Program-made: the position numbers and the translations under genes
Shown here: piece by piece, positions 33,483-43,014 of the stretch
Numbering within the stretch: position 1 is the first letter of the stretch
How the letters are laid out: each line of letters starts with the position of its first letter
Origin: Umezawaea endophytica
Lineage (GTDB): Bacteria; Actinomycetota; Actinomycetes; Mycobacteriales; Pseudonocardiaceae
Direction of reading: 5' to 3'
Length of the DNA: 64,000 nucleotides
Assembly (NCBI RefSeq): GCF_025061645.1
Contig: NZ_JANYMP010000006.1
Span: 124,001-188,000, forward strand
The notes under the pieces: model-generated
The model's input: the letters and a program-made list of their open reading frames with translations, nothing else
Told to the model about the DNA's origin: nothing
The model's database searches: none

Positions 33483-34817
33483 TCACAGCGTGAAGCCGAT
33501 GTCCGCACCGCCACCAGGCCGTTGGCGGGCGAACACCGTGCCGCCGTGGGTGGTGGCGACCTCGTGGACGATCGCCAGCCCGAGCCCCGAACCGGGCAGC
33601 GAGCGCGCGGACGTGGCGCGGTGGAACCGGTCGAAGATGTGGGCTCGGTCCTCCGGCGCGACACCGGGGCCCCGGTCGAGCACGCGGAACCCGTTCGGCC
33701 GGAGCACCACCTCGACCGGTCCCTCGGAGAACTTGACCGCGTTGTCGACCAGGTTGGTCACCGCACGCTCCAGGCCGCGCACGCGCCCCGTGACCACGCC
33801 TTCGGCGTCCACCAGCACCTCGCGCCCGCTGCGCCGCCGGGCTCGGGTGGCGACCCGGTCGGCGAGGGCGGGCAGGTCGACCGCGCTGAACTCCTCGTCG
33901 ACCCGCCGCTCCGCCGAGAACTCCATCAGCTCCGCCACGAGGTGCGACAGCTCCCGCGCCTCGCCGTCCAGGTCCTCGATGAGCTGCCCGCGCGACTCCG
34001 ACGGCAGCTCGTCCACCCTCTTGAGCACGGAGATGTTGGTGCGCAGGCTGGTCAGCGGCGTGCGCAGCTCGTGGTTCGCGTCCTGCACCAGCCGCCGCTG
34101 GTCCTCGCGGGCGCCCGCCAGCCGCACCAGCACCGAGTCGAACGCGGCCCCCAGCCTGGCCACCTCGTCGTTCCCGCCCGCCCCGAGCATCAGGTCCAGC
34201 CTCCCGCTCGCGGCGACCTCCTCGGCGGCCCCCGTCAGCCACTCCAGCCCGCGGGTCAGGCGCCGGGCCACGGCCCTCCCGACCAGGACCGCGATCAGCA
34301 GCACCAGCGCCGCGACACCCGCGAGGCGCCAGGCGAACCCGGTGACCAGCGCCTCGGTCCGGGAGATCGGCCGCGCGAGCTGGACGGCGCCCCGGCCACC
34401 ACCGAGCGACACCGTGACCACCCGCAGCTCCTCACCGCCGCGAGGGGTGAACTCGCGCTCGGCCGTCTCCCCTGCGGTGTCGAGGGCGGCGATCTCCTTG
34501 TCCACGGTGTAGACGGGGAACGAGCCCGCCTCCTGGTCGGTCCGGCCGAGCCTGCCGTCACCCGCGAGGACCTGCGTGACGGCGTCGCGGGAGCGCATCA
34601 CGTCACTTCCGACCTCGCCGTCCTCGGTGAACCCCTTGGGGGTCAGCTCGGTCCACGAGACGCGGTCGACCGTGGCGTCGACCTGCGAGCGGAACGCCCT
34701 CTCGGCGTCACCCTCCAGCGCGCTCTCCCCGATGCCGTAGGCGGCGCCGGAGACGGCGAGGACGACGGCGACCGAGATGCCCGTGAACGCCCGTGTGAGC
34801 CCACGCCGCGCGCTCAC
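33483..34817 (-). CDS. Sensor histidine kinase (MprB/PrrB-like)
   Basis: 444 residues from the GTG at 34817 that overlaps the response regulator stop (GTGA). TM1 near 10-30 (GISVAVVLAVSGAAYGIG), an extracytoplasmic sensor domain of about 130 residues, TM2 (AGVAALVLLIAVLVG), HAMP, H-box QDANHELRTPLTSL, N-box NLVDNAVKFSE, G1 DRGPGVA and G2 GSGLGLAIVHE. Domain order matches mycobacterial MprB/PrrB sensors of envelope stress. Signal unknown. Confidence 0.94.
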   Translation of the reverse strand: MSARRGLTRAFTGISVAVVLAVSGAAYGIGESALEGDAERAFRSQVDATVDRVSWTELTPKGFTEDGEVGSDVMRSRDAVTQVLAGDGRLGRTDQEAGSFPVYTVDKEIAALDTAGETAEREFTPRGGEELRVVTVSLGGGRGAVQLARPISRTEALVTGFAWRLAGVAALVLLIAVLVGRAVARRLTRGLEWLTGAAEEVAASGRLDLMLGAGGNDEVARLGAAFDSVLVRLAGAREDQRRLVQDANHELRTPLTSLRTNISVLKRVDELPSESRGQLIEDLDGEARELSHLVAELMEFSAERRVDEEFSAVDLPALADRVATRARRRSGREVLVDAEGVVTGRVRGLERAVTNLVDNAVKFSEGPVEVVLRPNGFRVLDRGPGVAPEDRAHIFDRFHRATSARSLPGSGLGLAIVHEVATTHGGTVFARQRPGGGADIGFTL

Positions 34818-35482
34818 GCCCCACGCACCGTGTAGCCGACACCGCGCACGGTGTGGATCAGCGACGGCATCCCGACCTTGCGCCGCAGGTACCCCACGTA
34901 CACCGCGAGGTTCTTCGACTCGACGCCGAAGTCGTAGCCCCAGATCCGGTCGTAGATCGTGGCGTGGTCGAGCACGATGCCCGCGTTGCGCACCAGCAGT
35001 TCCAGGAGGTCGAACTCGGTCTTGGACAGCTCGACCGCGGTGCCGCCGCGCCACACCCGCCGGGCGGCCGGGTCGATCCGCAGGTCCGAGACCTGGAGCA
35101 CCCTGTTCCCGTCCGGCGGCTCCACGCGGCGCAGCAGCGCCCGCAGGCGGGCCATCAGCTCGTCCAGCTCGAACGGCTTCACCAGGTAGTCGTCCGCGCC
35201 CGCGTCCAGCCCCTCGACCCGTTCCGAGGTCTCGGACCGGGCGGTCAGCAGCAGGATCGGGGTGCGGTAGCCGTCCGCGCGCAGCAGGCGGCACACGTCC
35301 AGGCCGTCGACGCCGGGCATCATCACGTCGACCACCGCGGCGTCCACACCGGAGCGCCGCACCTCGTTCAGCGCCTGGACGCCGTTGGGCACCGGGATGA
35401 CCCGGTACCCCTCCAGCTCCATCGCCCGCACCAGGGACTCGCGGATCGCCCGATCGTCGTCGGCCAGCAGCACCGTGCTCAT
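34814..35482 (-). CDS. OmpR-family response regulator
   Basis: 222 residues from ATG 35482 (a GTG directly before it is an alternative start). Receiver: acidic pair LLADDDRAI, phospho-acceptor VVDVMMPGVDGLD, switch LLLTARSE and Lys in DYLVKPFEL. C-terminal winged helix (FDLLELLVRNAGIVLDHATI; AVYVGYLRRKVG; VRGVGYTVRGA). First gene of the two-component operon. No ideal ribosome site. Confidence 0.94.
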   Translation of the reverse strand: MSTVLLADDDRAIRESLVRAMELEGYRVIPVPNGVQALNEVRRSGVDAAVVDVMMPGVDGLDVCRLLRADGYRTPILLLTARSETSERVEGLDAGADDYLVKPFELDELMARLRALLRRVEPPDGNRVLQVSDLRIDPAARRVWRGGTAVELSKTEFDLLELLVRNAGIVLDHATIYDRIWGYDFGVESKNLAVYVGYLRRKVGMPSLIHTVRGVGYTVRGA

Positions 35483-35526
35483 CACGTGCTGGAGTCTGAC
35501 CCGTCACGGTGAGAAGCGGGTAAGAA

Positions 35527-36303
35527 CTAGGCCGTTTTCCTCGGCGGCCACGGCACGAAGCCGCTGGTCCGCTCCACGTACTCGGCGTAGCCGGGCCTGC
35601 GCTTGGCCATGTCCTTCTCCAGCAGCGGTTTGCCGGTGCCGTTGGCGAGGGTGAACGTCATGGCGATCGGCGCGACGACCGTGAGCAGGCCGACCCAGTG
35701 GTGGGTGGCGAACAGGAACAGGCCCCACCACACGACGGCGTCGCCGAAGTAGTTCGGGTGCCTGGTGTAGCGCCACAGCCCGCGGTCCATGACCTGGCCC
35801 TTGCTCGCCGGGTCCGCGCGGAACTTCGAGAGCTGCCAGTCGCCGACCGACTCGAACGCGAACCCGACCACCCAGACGAGGACGGCGAGGTAGTCCAGCA
35901 GGCCGAGCGGGGCCGTCAGGTACGACGCGGCCTGCACCGGCAGCGACACCAGCACCATGACGACGGCCTGGGTCACGTACACGCGGTACATGCCGAGCAC
36001 GCCCCGCCGCTTCAGGATGGCGACGTAGCGCGGGTCCTCGTCCTTGCCGCGGTTGCGCGCGTGGATGTGCCAGCCGAGGCGGACGCCCCACACGACCGTC
36101 AGCAGCGCCACCAGCAGGCCGCGCGACGTCGGACCGGCGATCAGCAGCGTGACCACGGAGATGATCGCGAAGCCGACGCCCCAGAACACGTCGATCACGT
36201 CGTACCGGCCGCGCGACCTCGCCGCGGTGAACAGCGCCGACACGAGCACCAGCACGAAGACCGCGGTGAGCAGGACGTTCAGGCCGAAGGCACCGGCGTT
36301 CAC
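35527..36303 (-). CDS. DUF1295 membrane reductase/methyltransferase-like protein
   Basis: 258 residues, about six membrane helices. It has the DUF1295 signature RYTRHPNYFGDAVVWWGLFL and the C-terminal GYAEYVERTSGFVPWPP, related to steroid 5-alpha-reductases and isoprenylcysteine methyltransferases. Its GTG overlaps the stop of the CFA-type methyltransferase (GTGA), so the two are coupled. In mycobacteria and relatives such pairs are linked to modified branched fatty acids. Confidence 0.88.
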   Translation of the reverse strand: MNAGAFGLNVLLTAVFVLVLVSALFTAARSRGRYDVIDVFWGVGFAIISVVTLLIAGPTSRGLLVALLTVVWGVRLGWHIHARNRGKDEDPRYVAILKRRGVLGMYRVYVTQAVVMVLVSLPVQAASYLTAPLGLLDYLAVLVWVVGFAFESVGDWQLSKFRADPASKGQVMDRGLWRYTRHPNYFGDAVVWWGLFLFATHHWVGLLTVVAPIAMTFTLANGTGKPLLEKDMAKRRPGYAEYVERTSGFVPWPPRKTA

Positions 36304-37586
36304 CGCACCACCCAGTCACGGGTGCGCGGCATGCCGCTCGTCCCGTTCGCGCTCGGCCGCACCGCGAGGACCTGGTCCACGCCCATCCGCCCCTCCTCGA
36401 ACGTCAGCGCCCCACCCGCGAGGTAGAGCCGCCACACCCGCGCCTGGCCCTCGCCGACCAGCGAGACGACCTCGGCCCACCGCTCCTCCAGCGTCGCGGC
36501 CCAGGCGCGCACGGTCCAAACGTAGTGCTCCCGCAGCGCTTCCACATCACGGATCTCCAGGCCCGCGCGCTCCAGGTGGCCGACCGTCGCGCTGACCGGC
36601 CGCATGTGCATGTCCGGGGCCACGTAGGACTCGATGAACGCGCCGCCGCCGGGGGCGTTGGCGCCGCGCGACATCTGCTGGAGCAGCAGCCTGCCCTCCG
36701 GCTTGAGCAGGCGGTGCAGCGTGGCCGCGTACTCGGGGTAGTTCTCCTCGCCGACGTGCTCGCCCATCTCGATCGTGGAGATCGCGTCGAACGGCTCGTC
36801 GTCGACCTCCCGGTAGTCCTGGAGCTTGACCGTCACCAGGTCTTCCAGTCCCTCGTCGGCGATGCGCGTCTTGATGTGCGCGTGCTGCTGCCGGGAGATC
36901 GTAACGCCGGTCGTGGACGCGCCGAAGTGCTTGGCCGCGTGGATGATCATCGAACCCCAGCCGCAGCCGACGTCGAGCATCCGAGTGCCGGGTCCCACGT
37001 CCAGCTTGCGGCAGACCAGGTCGAGCTTGTCGCGCTGCGCGTCCGCGACGGTGTACTCGGGGCTGTCCGACGTCCAGTAGCCGCTGGAGTACGCCATGCT
37101 CGGGTCGAGCACGAGCCGGTAGAAGTCGTTGCTCAGGTCGTAGTGGTGCGCGATGGCCGCCTGGTCGCGGCTGCGGGTGTGCCGCGTGCCGGACAGCCGG
37201 GCCTCCTCACCGGGCGCCGCGGGCCGGGGGCCGAGCGCGCCGAGGCGCAGCGCGACCCGTGCCGCGCCGAACAGGTCGGAGGCCTTCGGCTTGCCGGCGC
37301 GCAGCGCGCCCTGCCTGGCCAGCGCCCAGAACCGGGCCAGGCCGTCGGTCAGGTCGCCCTCGACGTCCAGGTCGCCCGCCACGTAGGCGCGCGCGAGGCC
37401 CAGCTCGTCCGGGTTCCACACCAGGCGGCGCAGCGCGCGCTTGGACCGGATCACCGCCACTGGTCCGTTCGAGGGGCCCGCGCTGCTCCCGTCCCAGGCC
37501 CGCAAGCCGATCGGCAGGGGCGTTCCGAGGACCTTTTCGACGACGGCGGCAAGCTGACCTGCCACTCCACCGGTTCCGACCACCAC
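36300..37586 (-). CDS. Cyclopropane-fatty-acyl-phospholipid synthase family methyltransferase
   Basis: 428 residues. AdoMet motif RMLDVGCGWGSMIIHAAKHF and the CFA motifs IAHHYDLSNDFYRLVLDPSM, MAYSSGYW, TGVTISRQQ and STIEMGEHVGEENY are all present. The N-terminal domain of about 130 residues binds lipid. It transfers methyl to an unsaturated acyl chain, giving cyclopropane or 10-methyl products; the coupled DUF1295 gene favours 10-methyl (tuberculostearic-type) lipids, though the FAD reductase usually paired with that pathway is not here. Confidence 0.9.
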   Translation of the reverse strand: MVVGTGGVAGQLAAVVEKVLGTPLPIGLRAWDGSSAGPSNGPVAVIRSKRALRRLVWNPDELGLARAYVAGDLDVEGDLTDGLARFWALARQGALRAGKPKASDLFGAARVALRLGALGPRPAAPGEEARLSGTRHTRSRDQAAIAHHYDLSNDFYRLVLDPSMAYSSGYWTSDSPEYTVADAQRDKLDLVCRKLDVGPGTRMLDVGCGWGSMIIHAAKHFGASTTGVTISRQQHAHIKTRIADEGLEDLVTVKLQDYREVDDEPFDAISTIEMGEHVGEENYPEYAATLHRLLKPEGRLLLQQMSRGANAPGGGAFIESYVAPDMHMRPVSATVGHLERAGLEIRDVEALREHYVWTVRAWAATLEERWAEVVSLVGEGQARVWRLYLAGGALTFEEGRMGVDQVLAVRPSANGTSGMPRTRDWVVR

Positions 37587-37715
37587 GAGCCTCCTGTGCC
37601 AAGACGGGTAGCTGTAGTTCGTCCCGAGATTGTTTTCGGTTCGGTTCTGAACCGCTCACGCGGTCCCCCCGTATTGCTCCATGAAGCGAATGAACGGACG
37701 AGGAGGAGTCGAGAA

Positions 37716-38369
37716 GTGATCCGACGTAACCGCATCGCCATCGCCGTCGCAGGCGGCATGGCAACCGTGCTCGCCCTGGTCATGTGGAGCACCAACGCCG
37801 TTGGCGTCCAGGGCACCAACGTGGCTCAGACCGCACCCGCGGTGGAGGCGGCTGCCGCGCCGGGTGACTACGGCTACGACACCCCTGCCGCCGCGGGCAC
37901 CGACGCCCCCGCCGCCGGTGCGCAGACCAGCGCCGCCGACCAGCCCCCCGCCGCCGCCGCGCCGCCCGCCGTCTCGAACATCCGACTGGTCGCCAAGACC
38001 GTCGACAAGATGGGCGACGTCGTGCAGGACGGCGACGGCCGCACGCTGTACCGCTTCGACAAGGACACCCCCAAGCCGCCGGTCTCCAACTGCAACGACG
38101 CGTGCGCCGTCACCTGGCCGCCGCTCGTCGTCCCCGCGGGCTCCACCCCGCAGCTCGAAGGCGTCGACCCGGCGCTGGTCGGCACGCTGAAGCGCGCTGA
38201 CGGCACCGAGCAGGTCACGATCGACGGTTGGGGCCTGTACACCTACTCGAAGGACCCGGGTCCGGGCAAGTGGGCGGGCCAGGGCGTCGGCGGCACGTGG
38301 TTCGTGATCCAGCCGAACGGCAAGCGCAACGTCGAGTGCCTCCCGCCGGGCGTCACGGCCCCCGTGTAG
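37716..38369 (+). CDS. Exported COG4315-repeat protein
   Basis: 217 residues from GTG 37716 with AGGAGGAG at good spacing; the longer upstream open frame is antisense. The signal peptide or anchor is RNRIAIAVAGGMATVLALVM with no lipobox Cys, followed by an Ala/Pro-rich linker of about 60 residues. Then come two secreted repeats: GRTLYRFDKDTPKPPVSNCN with Cys pair NCNDAC, and WGLYTYSKDPGPGKWAGQG. These repeats occur in envelope proteins of unknown function often near redox proteins. Confidence 0.85.
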   Translation: MIRRNRIAIAVAGGMATVLALVMWSTNAVGVQGTNVAQTAPAVEAAAAPGDYGYDTPAAAGTDAPAAGAQTSAADQPPAAAAPPAVSNIRLVAKTVDKMGDVVQDGDGRTLYRFDKDTPKPPVSNCNDACAVTWPPLVVPAGSTPQLEGVDPALVGTLKRADGTEQVTIDGWGLYTYSKDPGPGKWAGQGVGGTWFVIQPNGKRNVECLPPGVTAPV

Positions 38370-38392
38370 TGGAAAACCACAGGTAGAGCGTG

Positions 38393-38422
38393 AAGCCCGG
38401 CCCCGGGGAAGGGGCCGGGCTT
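38393..38422. terminator. 12-bp hairpin terminator
   Basis: AAGCCCGGCCCC / GGGGCCGGGCTT with loop GGGGAA, 24 bp after the COG4315 gene stop. Confidence 0.75.
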
Positions 38423-38480
38423 CAGTGCACACCTGGTACACCGAAGACTTGCCGCTCATTCGCTTCGCGGTGAGGTACGA

Positions 38481-38518
38481 CGAGAACGGCCCCCCGCACC
38501 CGCGGGGGGCCGTTCTCG
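38481..38518. terminator. 17-bp perfect hairpin terminator
   Basis: Arms 38481-38497 and 38502-38518 (CGAGAACGGCCCCCCGC and its complement), loop ACCC, ending in TTGGC. It serves the convergent glyA gene and may also back up the previous terminator. Confidence 0.75.
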
Positions 38519-38570
38519 TTGGCGTGGTCGGGGTTGGTGGAAGCCGGTCGGCCTCCACCACCGCCACGGA

Positions 38571-39836
38571 CTACAGGCTCGGGTACAGCGGGTGCTTGGC
38601 GGCGAGGACCTCGACGCGGGCGCGGAGTTCGGTGAAGTCCGGGTCGGCCAGGAGGGCGGCGACGATGATGTCGGCCACCTCCGCGAAGTCCGCCTCGCCG
38701 AAGCCGCGGGTGGCCAGGGCGGGGGTGCCGACGCGCAGGCCTGAGGTGACCATCGGCGGGCGGGGGTCGTTGGGGACGGCGTTGCGGTTGACGGTGATGC
38801 CGACCTGGTGCAGGCGGTCCTCGGCCTGCTTGCCGTCCAGCTCCGACGCGACGAGGTCGACCAGCACCAGGTGCACGTCGGTGCCGCCGGTGAGCACCTT
38901 GATGCCCGCAGCGGCGGCGTCGGGCTGGACCAGGCGGTTCGCCAGGATCTTCGCGCCCTCGACGGTGCGGCGCTGGCGGTCGGCGAACTCCGGGCTCGCG
39001 GCGTGCTTGAACGCCACGGCCTTGCCCGCGATCACGTGCTCCAGCGGGCCGCCCTGCTGGCCGGGGAACACCGCGGAGTTGATCTTCTTCGCGATGTCGG
39101 CGTCGTTGGACAGGATCACGCCGCCGCGCGGACCGCCGAGGGTCTTGTGCGTGGTGGTCGTGGTCACGTGCGCGTGCGGCACGGGGCTCGGGTGCAGGCC
39201 GGTGGCGACCAGGCCCGCGAAGTGGGCCATGTCCACCATCAGGAACGCGCCCACGGAGTCGGCGATCCGGCGGAACTCGGCGAAGTCCAACTGGCGGGGG
39301 TACGCCGACCAGCCCGCGACGATCAGCTTCGGCTGGTGCTCCACGGCGAGGCGCTCGACCTCGGCCATGTCGACCAGACCGTCCGAATCGGACACGTGGT
39401 ACGGGATGACGTTGTACAGCTTGCCGGAGAAGTTGATCCGCATGCCGTGCGTCAGGTGACCGCCGTGCGCCAGGTCGAGGCCCAGAATGGTGTCACCGGT
39501 GTTCAGCAGCGCGAACATCGCGGCGGCGTTCGCCTGGGCGCCGGAGTGCGGCTGCACGTTGGCGAAGCCGGCGCCGAACAGCTCCTTGATCCGCGCGATG
39601 GCGAGCCGCTCGACGACGTCGACGTTCTCGCAGCCGCCGTAGTAGCGGCGGCCGGGGTAGCCCTCGGCGTACTTGTTGGTGAGCACCGATCCCTGCGCTT
39701 CGAGGACCGACACCGGGGTGAAGTTCTCCGACGCGATCATCTCCAGCGTGTTCTGCTGGCGGGCGAGCTCGGCGGCGACGGCTTCCGCCACCTCCGGGTC
39801 GAACTCCGCGAGGGAGGTGTTGAAGTGGTCTGACAT
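38571..39836 (-). CDS. glyA: Serine hydroxymethyltransferase
   Basis: 421 residues from ATG 39836 with AAGGGAG upstream. SHMT motifs: [33 protein letters not shown] Lys in [15 protein letters not shown], and FPGQQGGP. It interconverts serine and glycine with tetrahydrofolate. It lies 19 bp downstream of gcvT and so is expressed from the same glycine-riboswitch transcript. Confidence 0.97.
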   Translation of the reverse strand: MSDHFNTSLAEFDPEVAEAVAAELARQQNTLEMIASENFTPVSVLEAQGSVLTNKYAEGYPGRRYYGGCENVDVVERLAIARIKELFGAGFANVQPHSGAQANAAAMFALLNTGDTILGLDLAHGGHLTHGMRINFSGKLYNVIPYHVSDSDGLVDMAEVERLAVEHQPKLIVAGWSAYPRQLDFAEFRRIADSVGAFLMVDMAHFAGLVATGLHPSPVPHAHVTTTTTHKTLGGPRGGVILSNDADIAKKINSAVFPGQQGGPLEHVIAGKAVAFKHAASPEFADRQRRTVEGAKILANRLVQPDAAAAGIKVLTGGTDVHLVLVDLVASELDGKQAEDRLHQVGITVNRNAVPNDPRPPMVTSGLRVGTPALATRGFGEADFAEVADIIVAALLADPDFTELRARVEVLAAKHPLYPSL

Positions 39837-39855
39837 GGAATCTCCCTTGGACGGA

Positions 39856-40956
39856 TCAGTTGGCGCGCTTGTAGAACGGCAGTGCGACGACCTCGACGGG
39901 CTCCTGCCTGCCCCGGACGTCCACCGCCAGCTTGGTGCCGGACTCGGCGCTGCTCCTGGCCACGTAGGCCATCGCCACCGAGTACCCGAGCGTCGGCGAC
40001 AGTGCGCCGCTGGTGATCTCGCCGACCGCGGCGCCGTCGGCGTCCAGCACGGTGTACCCGTGCCGCGGCGCCCGGCGGCCCTCGGACTTGAGACCGACGA
40101 GCGTGGTGTCCACACCGGACTCCGCGATCTTCGCCAGCGCGTCGCGACCGACGAAGTCGCCGGGCTTGTCGAGCTTCACGACCCGGCCGAGGTTGGCGTG
40201 GTACGGGGTGTGCGCGGTGTCGAGTTCGTTGCCGTACAACGGCATCCCGGCTTCCAGCCGCAGCGTGTCGCGGCAGCCGAGCCCCGCGGGCTTCAGGCCG
40301 TGGTCCTTGCCGGCCTCCAGCAGCGCCGCCCAGACGGCGGGGGCGTCGGCCGGGGCCACGAACAGCTCGAAGCCGTCCTCGCCCGTGTAGCCCGTCCTGG
40401 CCAGCAGCACCGCCGTGCCCGCGACCTCGGTCGGGTAGGAGGCGTAGTACTTCACCGTCGCCAGGTCGGTCGGCGTGAGGCCCGCCAGGATCGCGGTCGA
40501 GTTCGGCCCCTGCACGGCGAGCAGCGCGTAGTCCGTCGACCGGTCGACGACGGTGGTGTCGAAGCCCTTCGCGCGCTCGACCAGTTCGCCGAACACCAGC
40601 GCGGCGTTGGAGGCGTTCGCGACGACGAGGAATTCGGTGTCGCCCAACCGGTACACGATCAGGTCGTCCAGCACACCGCCGTCGGCCTGGGTGATCATGG
40701 TGTAGCGGGCGCGGCCGACGCCGATCGCGGAGCTGTGCCCGACCAGCGCGTGGTCCAGGGCGGCACCGGCCTCCGGGCCCTCCAGCACGATCTCGCCCAT
40801 GTGCGTGAGGTCGAACAGCCCCGCCGTCGTGCGGACCGCGTGGTGCTCGGCGAGTTCGCTGTCGTAGCGCAGGGGCATCCGCCAGCCCGCGAAGTCGGTG
40901 AACATGGCGCCCAGCGCCTCGTGCTCGGCGTGCAGCGGCGTCCGACGGCTTTCCAT
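39856..40956 (-). CDS. gcvT: Glycine cleavage system T protein (aminomethyltransferase)
   Basis: 366 residues from ATG 40956, with GGGAGG upstream; an upstream extension in the same frame runs into the leader and is not used. T-protein motifs: [42 protein letters not shown] and [18 protein letters not shown]. It releases ammonia and 5,10-methylene-THF from the aminomethyl-lipoyl H protein. gcvH and gcvP are not in this window. First gene of the riboswitch-controlled gcvT-glyA operon. Confidence 0.97.
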   Translation of the reverse strand: MESRRTPLHAEHEALGAMFTDFAGWRMPLRYDSELAEHHAVRTTAGLFDLTHMGEIVLEGPEAGAALDHALVGHSSAIGVGRARYTMITQADGGVLDDLIVYRLGDTEFLVVANASNAALVFGELVERAKGFDTTVVDRSTDYALLAVQGPNSTAILAGLTPTDLATVKYYASYPTEVAGTAVLLARTGYTGEDGFELFVAPADAPAVWAALLEAGKDHGLKPAGLGCRDTLRLEAGMPLYGNELDTAHTPYHANLGRVVKLDKPGDFVGRDALAKIAESGVDTTLVGLKSEGRRAPRHGYTVLDADGAAVGEITSGALSPTLGYSVAMAYVARSSAESGTKLAVDVRGRQEPVEVVALPFYKRAN

Positions 40957-41071
40957 CTGGGTGGATCCTCCCTGGTGGGCATGCTCAACGGCCGACCGCG
41001 CCGCGAGGGCGACTGGTCGACCGGCGGCGGGCAGTGGGAACACGGTCATCCGCGAGACTCCTCCTGTGAGC

Positions 41072-41252
41072 GAGCCTCCCCCTCTGTCATGAGCCTGAGA
41101 GCTTCGTCGCGCGAGCGCGACTTGCACCGTGGGCGAGGCGCGCTGGCGCGCCTGCTTTTCAGAGTTGCCTGCGTCGCGCGGTACCTGGGCCTGAGAGATT
41201 CCGGGGAGGATTTGCTCCTTCGGCGCCCCTTGCGGGGACTCTTCCGCGCGCC
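41072..41252 (-). promoter_or_regulatory. Tandem glycine riboswitch
   Basis: Read on the minus strand, the leader of gcvT contains two aptamer-like modules. Module 1 runs from GGAAGAGTCC through GCGCCGAAGGAGCAAA to AATCTCTCAGGC. Module 2 contains GGCAACTCTGAAAAGCAGGC, GCCCACGGTGCAAGTCGCG and GAAGCTCTCAGGC, then GACAGAGGGGGAGG. The CGAAGG-GCAA and CTCTCAGGC words are hallmarks of glycine aptamers. It normally switches gcv genes on with glycine. Confidence 0.92.
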
Positions 41253-41323
41253 ATCGACGGCCGTGTTCAGTTGATGTGCCAGACGCTATTCGCAGGCCGT
41301 GCCGCAGGTCAACAGGGGTCGCC

Positions 41324-41656
41324 TCACAGGGGGACGCCCTCCCGGACGCGCTCGACCACCTTGCGCTCCGCGTAGAACGACAGGAACGGGATCGTGCCTG
41401 CCAGCAGGACCAGGACCGTGCCCTTGATCGACCAGCGGGCCTTGAGGCCGAGGTCGACGGCGATGACCAGGTAGATGGCGTAGAGGAAGCCGTGGACCGG
41501 ACCGACGAGCTTGATCAGACCGGGCGAGTCGCCGAGGTACTTGAAGAGCATGGCCACGACCAGCAGCAACAGGCCCACACCGACCACGTAGGCCATGAAC
41601 CTGAACCGGTTCAACGCACCGCTCATCGCCCGTCCGACCGCCTTCGTTCCGCTCAC
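41324..41656 (-). CDS. DUF3817 membrane protein
   Basis: 110 residues. Helices at FMAYVVGVGLLLLVVAMLF, VHGFLYAIYLVIAVDLGL and GTVLVLLAGTIPFLSFYAE, with the family's GPVHGFLY motif. Overlaps the previous gene by 4 bp (ATGA). Conserved in actinobacteria; function unknown. Confidence 0.88.
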   Translation of the reverse strand: MSGTKAVGRAMSGALNRFRFMAYVVGVGLLLLVVAMLFKYLGDSPGLIKLVGPVHGFLYAIYLVIAVDLGLKARWSIKGTVLVLLAGTIPFLSFYAERKVVERVREGVPL

Positions 41657-42006
41657 CGCTGGTCCCGCGAGTTCAGTTCGGCGAGGTAGCGGTTGTAGAC
41701 CGCGAGCTCGTCGTCCTCGTCCACTGCGGGCGCCCTGACGGCGTCAACGGTAACGACAGGCGTGGGCGCGACCACGGGCGGCTCGGCTTTGCGCTGGGCG
41801 TCGAGCTTGCGGATGCGCCAGACCATGAAGGCCGGGAAGAGTCCGAACAGCGGCCACTGCAACACGTAGCCGAGGTTCTGGAAGGTCCCGCTGGCGGACT
41901 CGAACCTCGTCCACTGCCACCACGCGAGACCGCAACAGCCCACCAGCGCGACGACGCACACGAGCGCGATAGCCACTCGCTGGGAGGTGATCGGGCCGCC
42001 GGACAC
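41653..42006 (-). CDS. Two-helix membrane protein with acidic tail
   Basis: 117 residues from GTG 42006. Helices VAIALVCVVALVGCCGLAWW and LGYVLQWPLFGLFPAFMVW, then a basic stretch (RIRKLDAQRK) and an acidic cytoplasmic tail (VDEDDELAVYNRYLAELNSR). The tail motif DDELAAYNRYLA-x-L is common to a widespread actinobacterial family of unknown function that is found with the DUF3817 gene. Weak ribosome site. Confidence 0.82.
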   Translation of the reverse strand: MSGGPITSQRVAIALVCVVALVGCCGLAWWQWTRFESASGTFQNLGYVLQWPLFGLFPAFMVWRIRKLDAQRKAEPPVVAPTPVVTVDAVRAPAVDEDDELAVYNRYLAELNSRDQR

Positions 42007-42115
42007 ACGTCAAAGCTAGCACCGGCGCTACTGCGGTTGGAGGTCCAGGGCCGGGTGACCCAAGGGTTTGGGGCTCCACCACGGAGCCCGCTCCCGTTTC
42101 CGGACCGCCGACCTC

Positions 42116-42607
42116 CTAGGCCACGCCGTCCCGGCGCTGCCGCTGCAACCTGGCGACGCACCACGCCGCCGCGCTGCCCCGACGCAGGTGCTGGAGCACC
42201 GTCATCGGTCCGAGTCGACGACCGAGGTCCGCGGGCAGGAGCCCGGCCACCCGGTAGTCGAGAGCGCGCTGGTCCAACGGGCTGATGCCCGCGTCCCACC
42301 ACTGCTCCGCCTCGGCGAGGTCGCCCACGAGCTGCCAGTAGCTCGCCGCCGCCTCCAGGAGGACCTCGGGCACCTCGGGCGCCCTCCTCCGCATAGCCGC
42401 CACGTACGCGGGGCTGGCCGACTCGACCCGCACCACTCCACGTGGACCACCGTTCGCCCGCTGGGAGGGGATCCCCGGCGACGCGCTGGGTGGTGCCTCC
42501 GCCAGCCAGGCGTTCTTGATCCGGTTCACCTCCTGCATCTCAGCGTCGTCCGACCGCTCCGCCGCCCACTGCCTAAGCAGTTCGTCGACTCCGGAGTCCT
42601 CGACCAT
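42116..42607 (-). CDS. Hypothetical soluble protein
   Basis: 163 residues from ATG 42607 with GGAGG six bases upstream. Acidic N-terminus (MVEDSGVDELLRQWAAERSD), helical middle (EVLLEAAASYWQLVGDLAEA) resembling a TPR-like pair, and a basic C-terminus (RLQRQRRDGVA). Codon bias supports it. No family recognised. Confidence 0.65.
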   Translation of the reverse strand: MVEDSGVDELLRQWAAERSDDAEMQEVNRIKNAWLAEAPPSASPGIPSQRANGGPRGVVRVESASPAYVAAMRRRAPEVPEVLLEAAASYWQLVGDLAEAEQWWDAGISPLDQRALDYRVAGLLPADLGRRLGPMTVLQHLRRGSAAAWCVARLQRQRRDGVA

Positions 42608-42852
42608 TTATGCCTCCCTGGGGTCGAAGATCAGCCAATGCAGCGCACCGTATTCAAGGGTTCGGCCAACCGCTAGACCCTTGTTTGTCGATAACCCCGT
42701 TACCAGGGTGTTATAGGCCCTATTCCACCCATAAGGTCCAACGGCCTGGGCACGATGTCACCGTGGGTGATGGTCCGTGAGCGGGTTTCGCGGCCCAGCG
42801 CGGCGCGGGCCGCGAAACCCGGCGGAACGGGACGAAATCGGGGTGCGGGCGA

Positions 42853-43014
42853 CTAGGCGAAGAGGCTCCGGATGAACGTGATGATCGCTTCGGCTCCCTC
42901 GCGCAGCCAGGCGAGGACCTGCGAGACCGCGTCGGCCGACTCCACCGGGCGGGTGATCAGGAGGAACAGCACCAGCGCGACCGCCGCCAGCACGACCACC
43001 TTCTTCGTGTTCAC
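42853..43014 (-). CDS. 53-residue single-helix membrane peptide
   Basis: Starts at GTG 43014, with GGAGTGG nine bases upstream. Short basic start (VNTKK), one helix (VVVLAAVALVLFLLI), then an amphipathic helix (AVSQVLAWLREGAEAIITFI). Small but with clear ribosome site and codon bias; similar peptides are widespread in actinomycetes with unknown function. Confidence 0.65.
   Translation of the reverse strand: MNTKKVVVLAAVALVLFLLITRPVESADAVSQVLAWLREGAEAIITFIRSLFA

Noticed and set aside
40957-41127. N-terminal extension of GcvT
   Set aside because: It would read through the leader next to the riboswitch; homologues start at the ATG at 40956.
42030-42115. Possible tRNA-like segment upstream of the hypothetical gene
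   Set aside because: No acceptor or anticodon stems can be paired.
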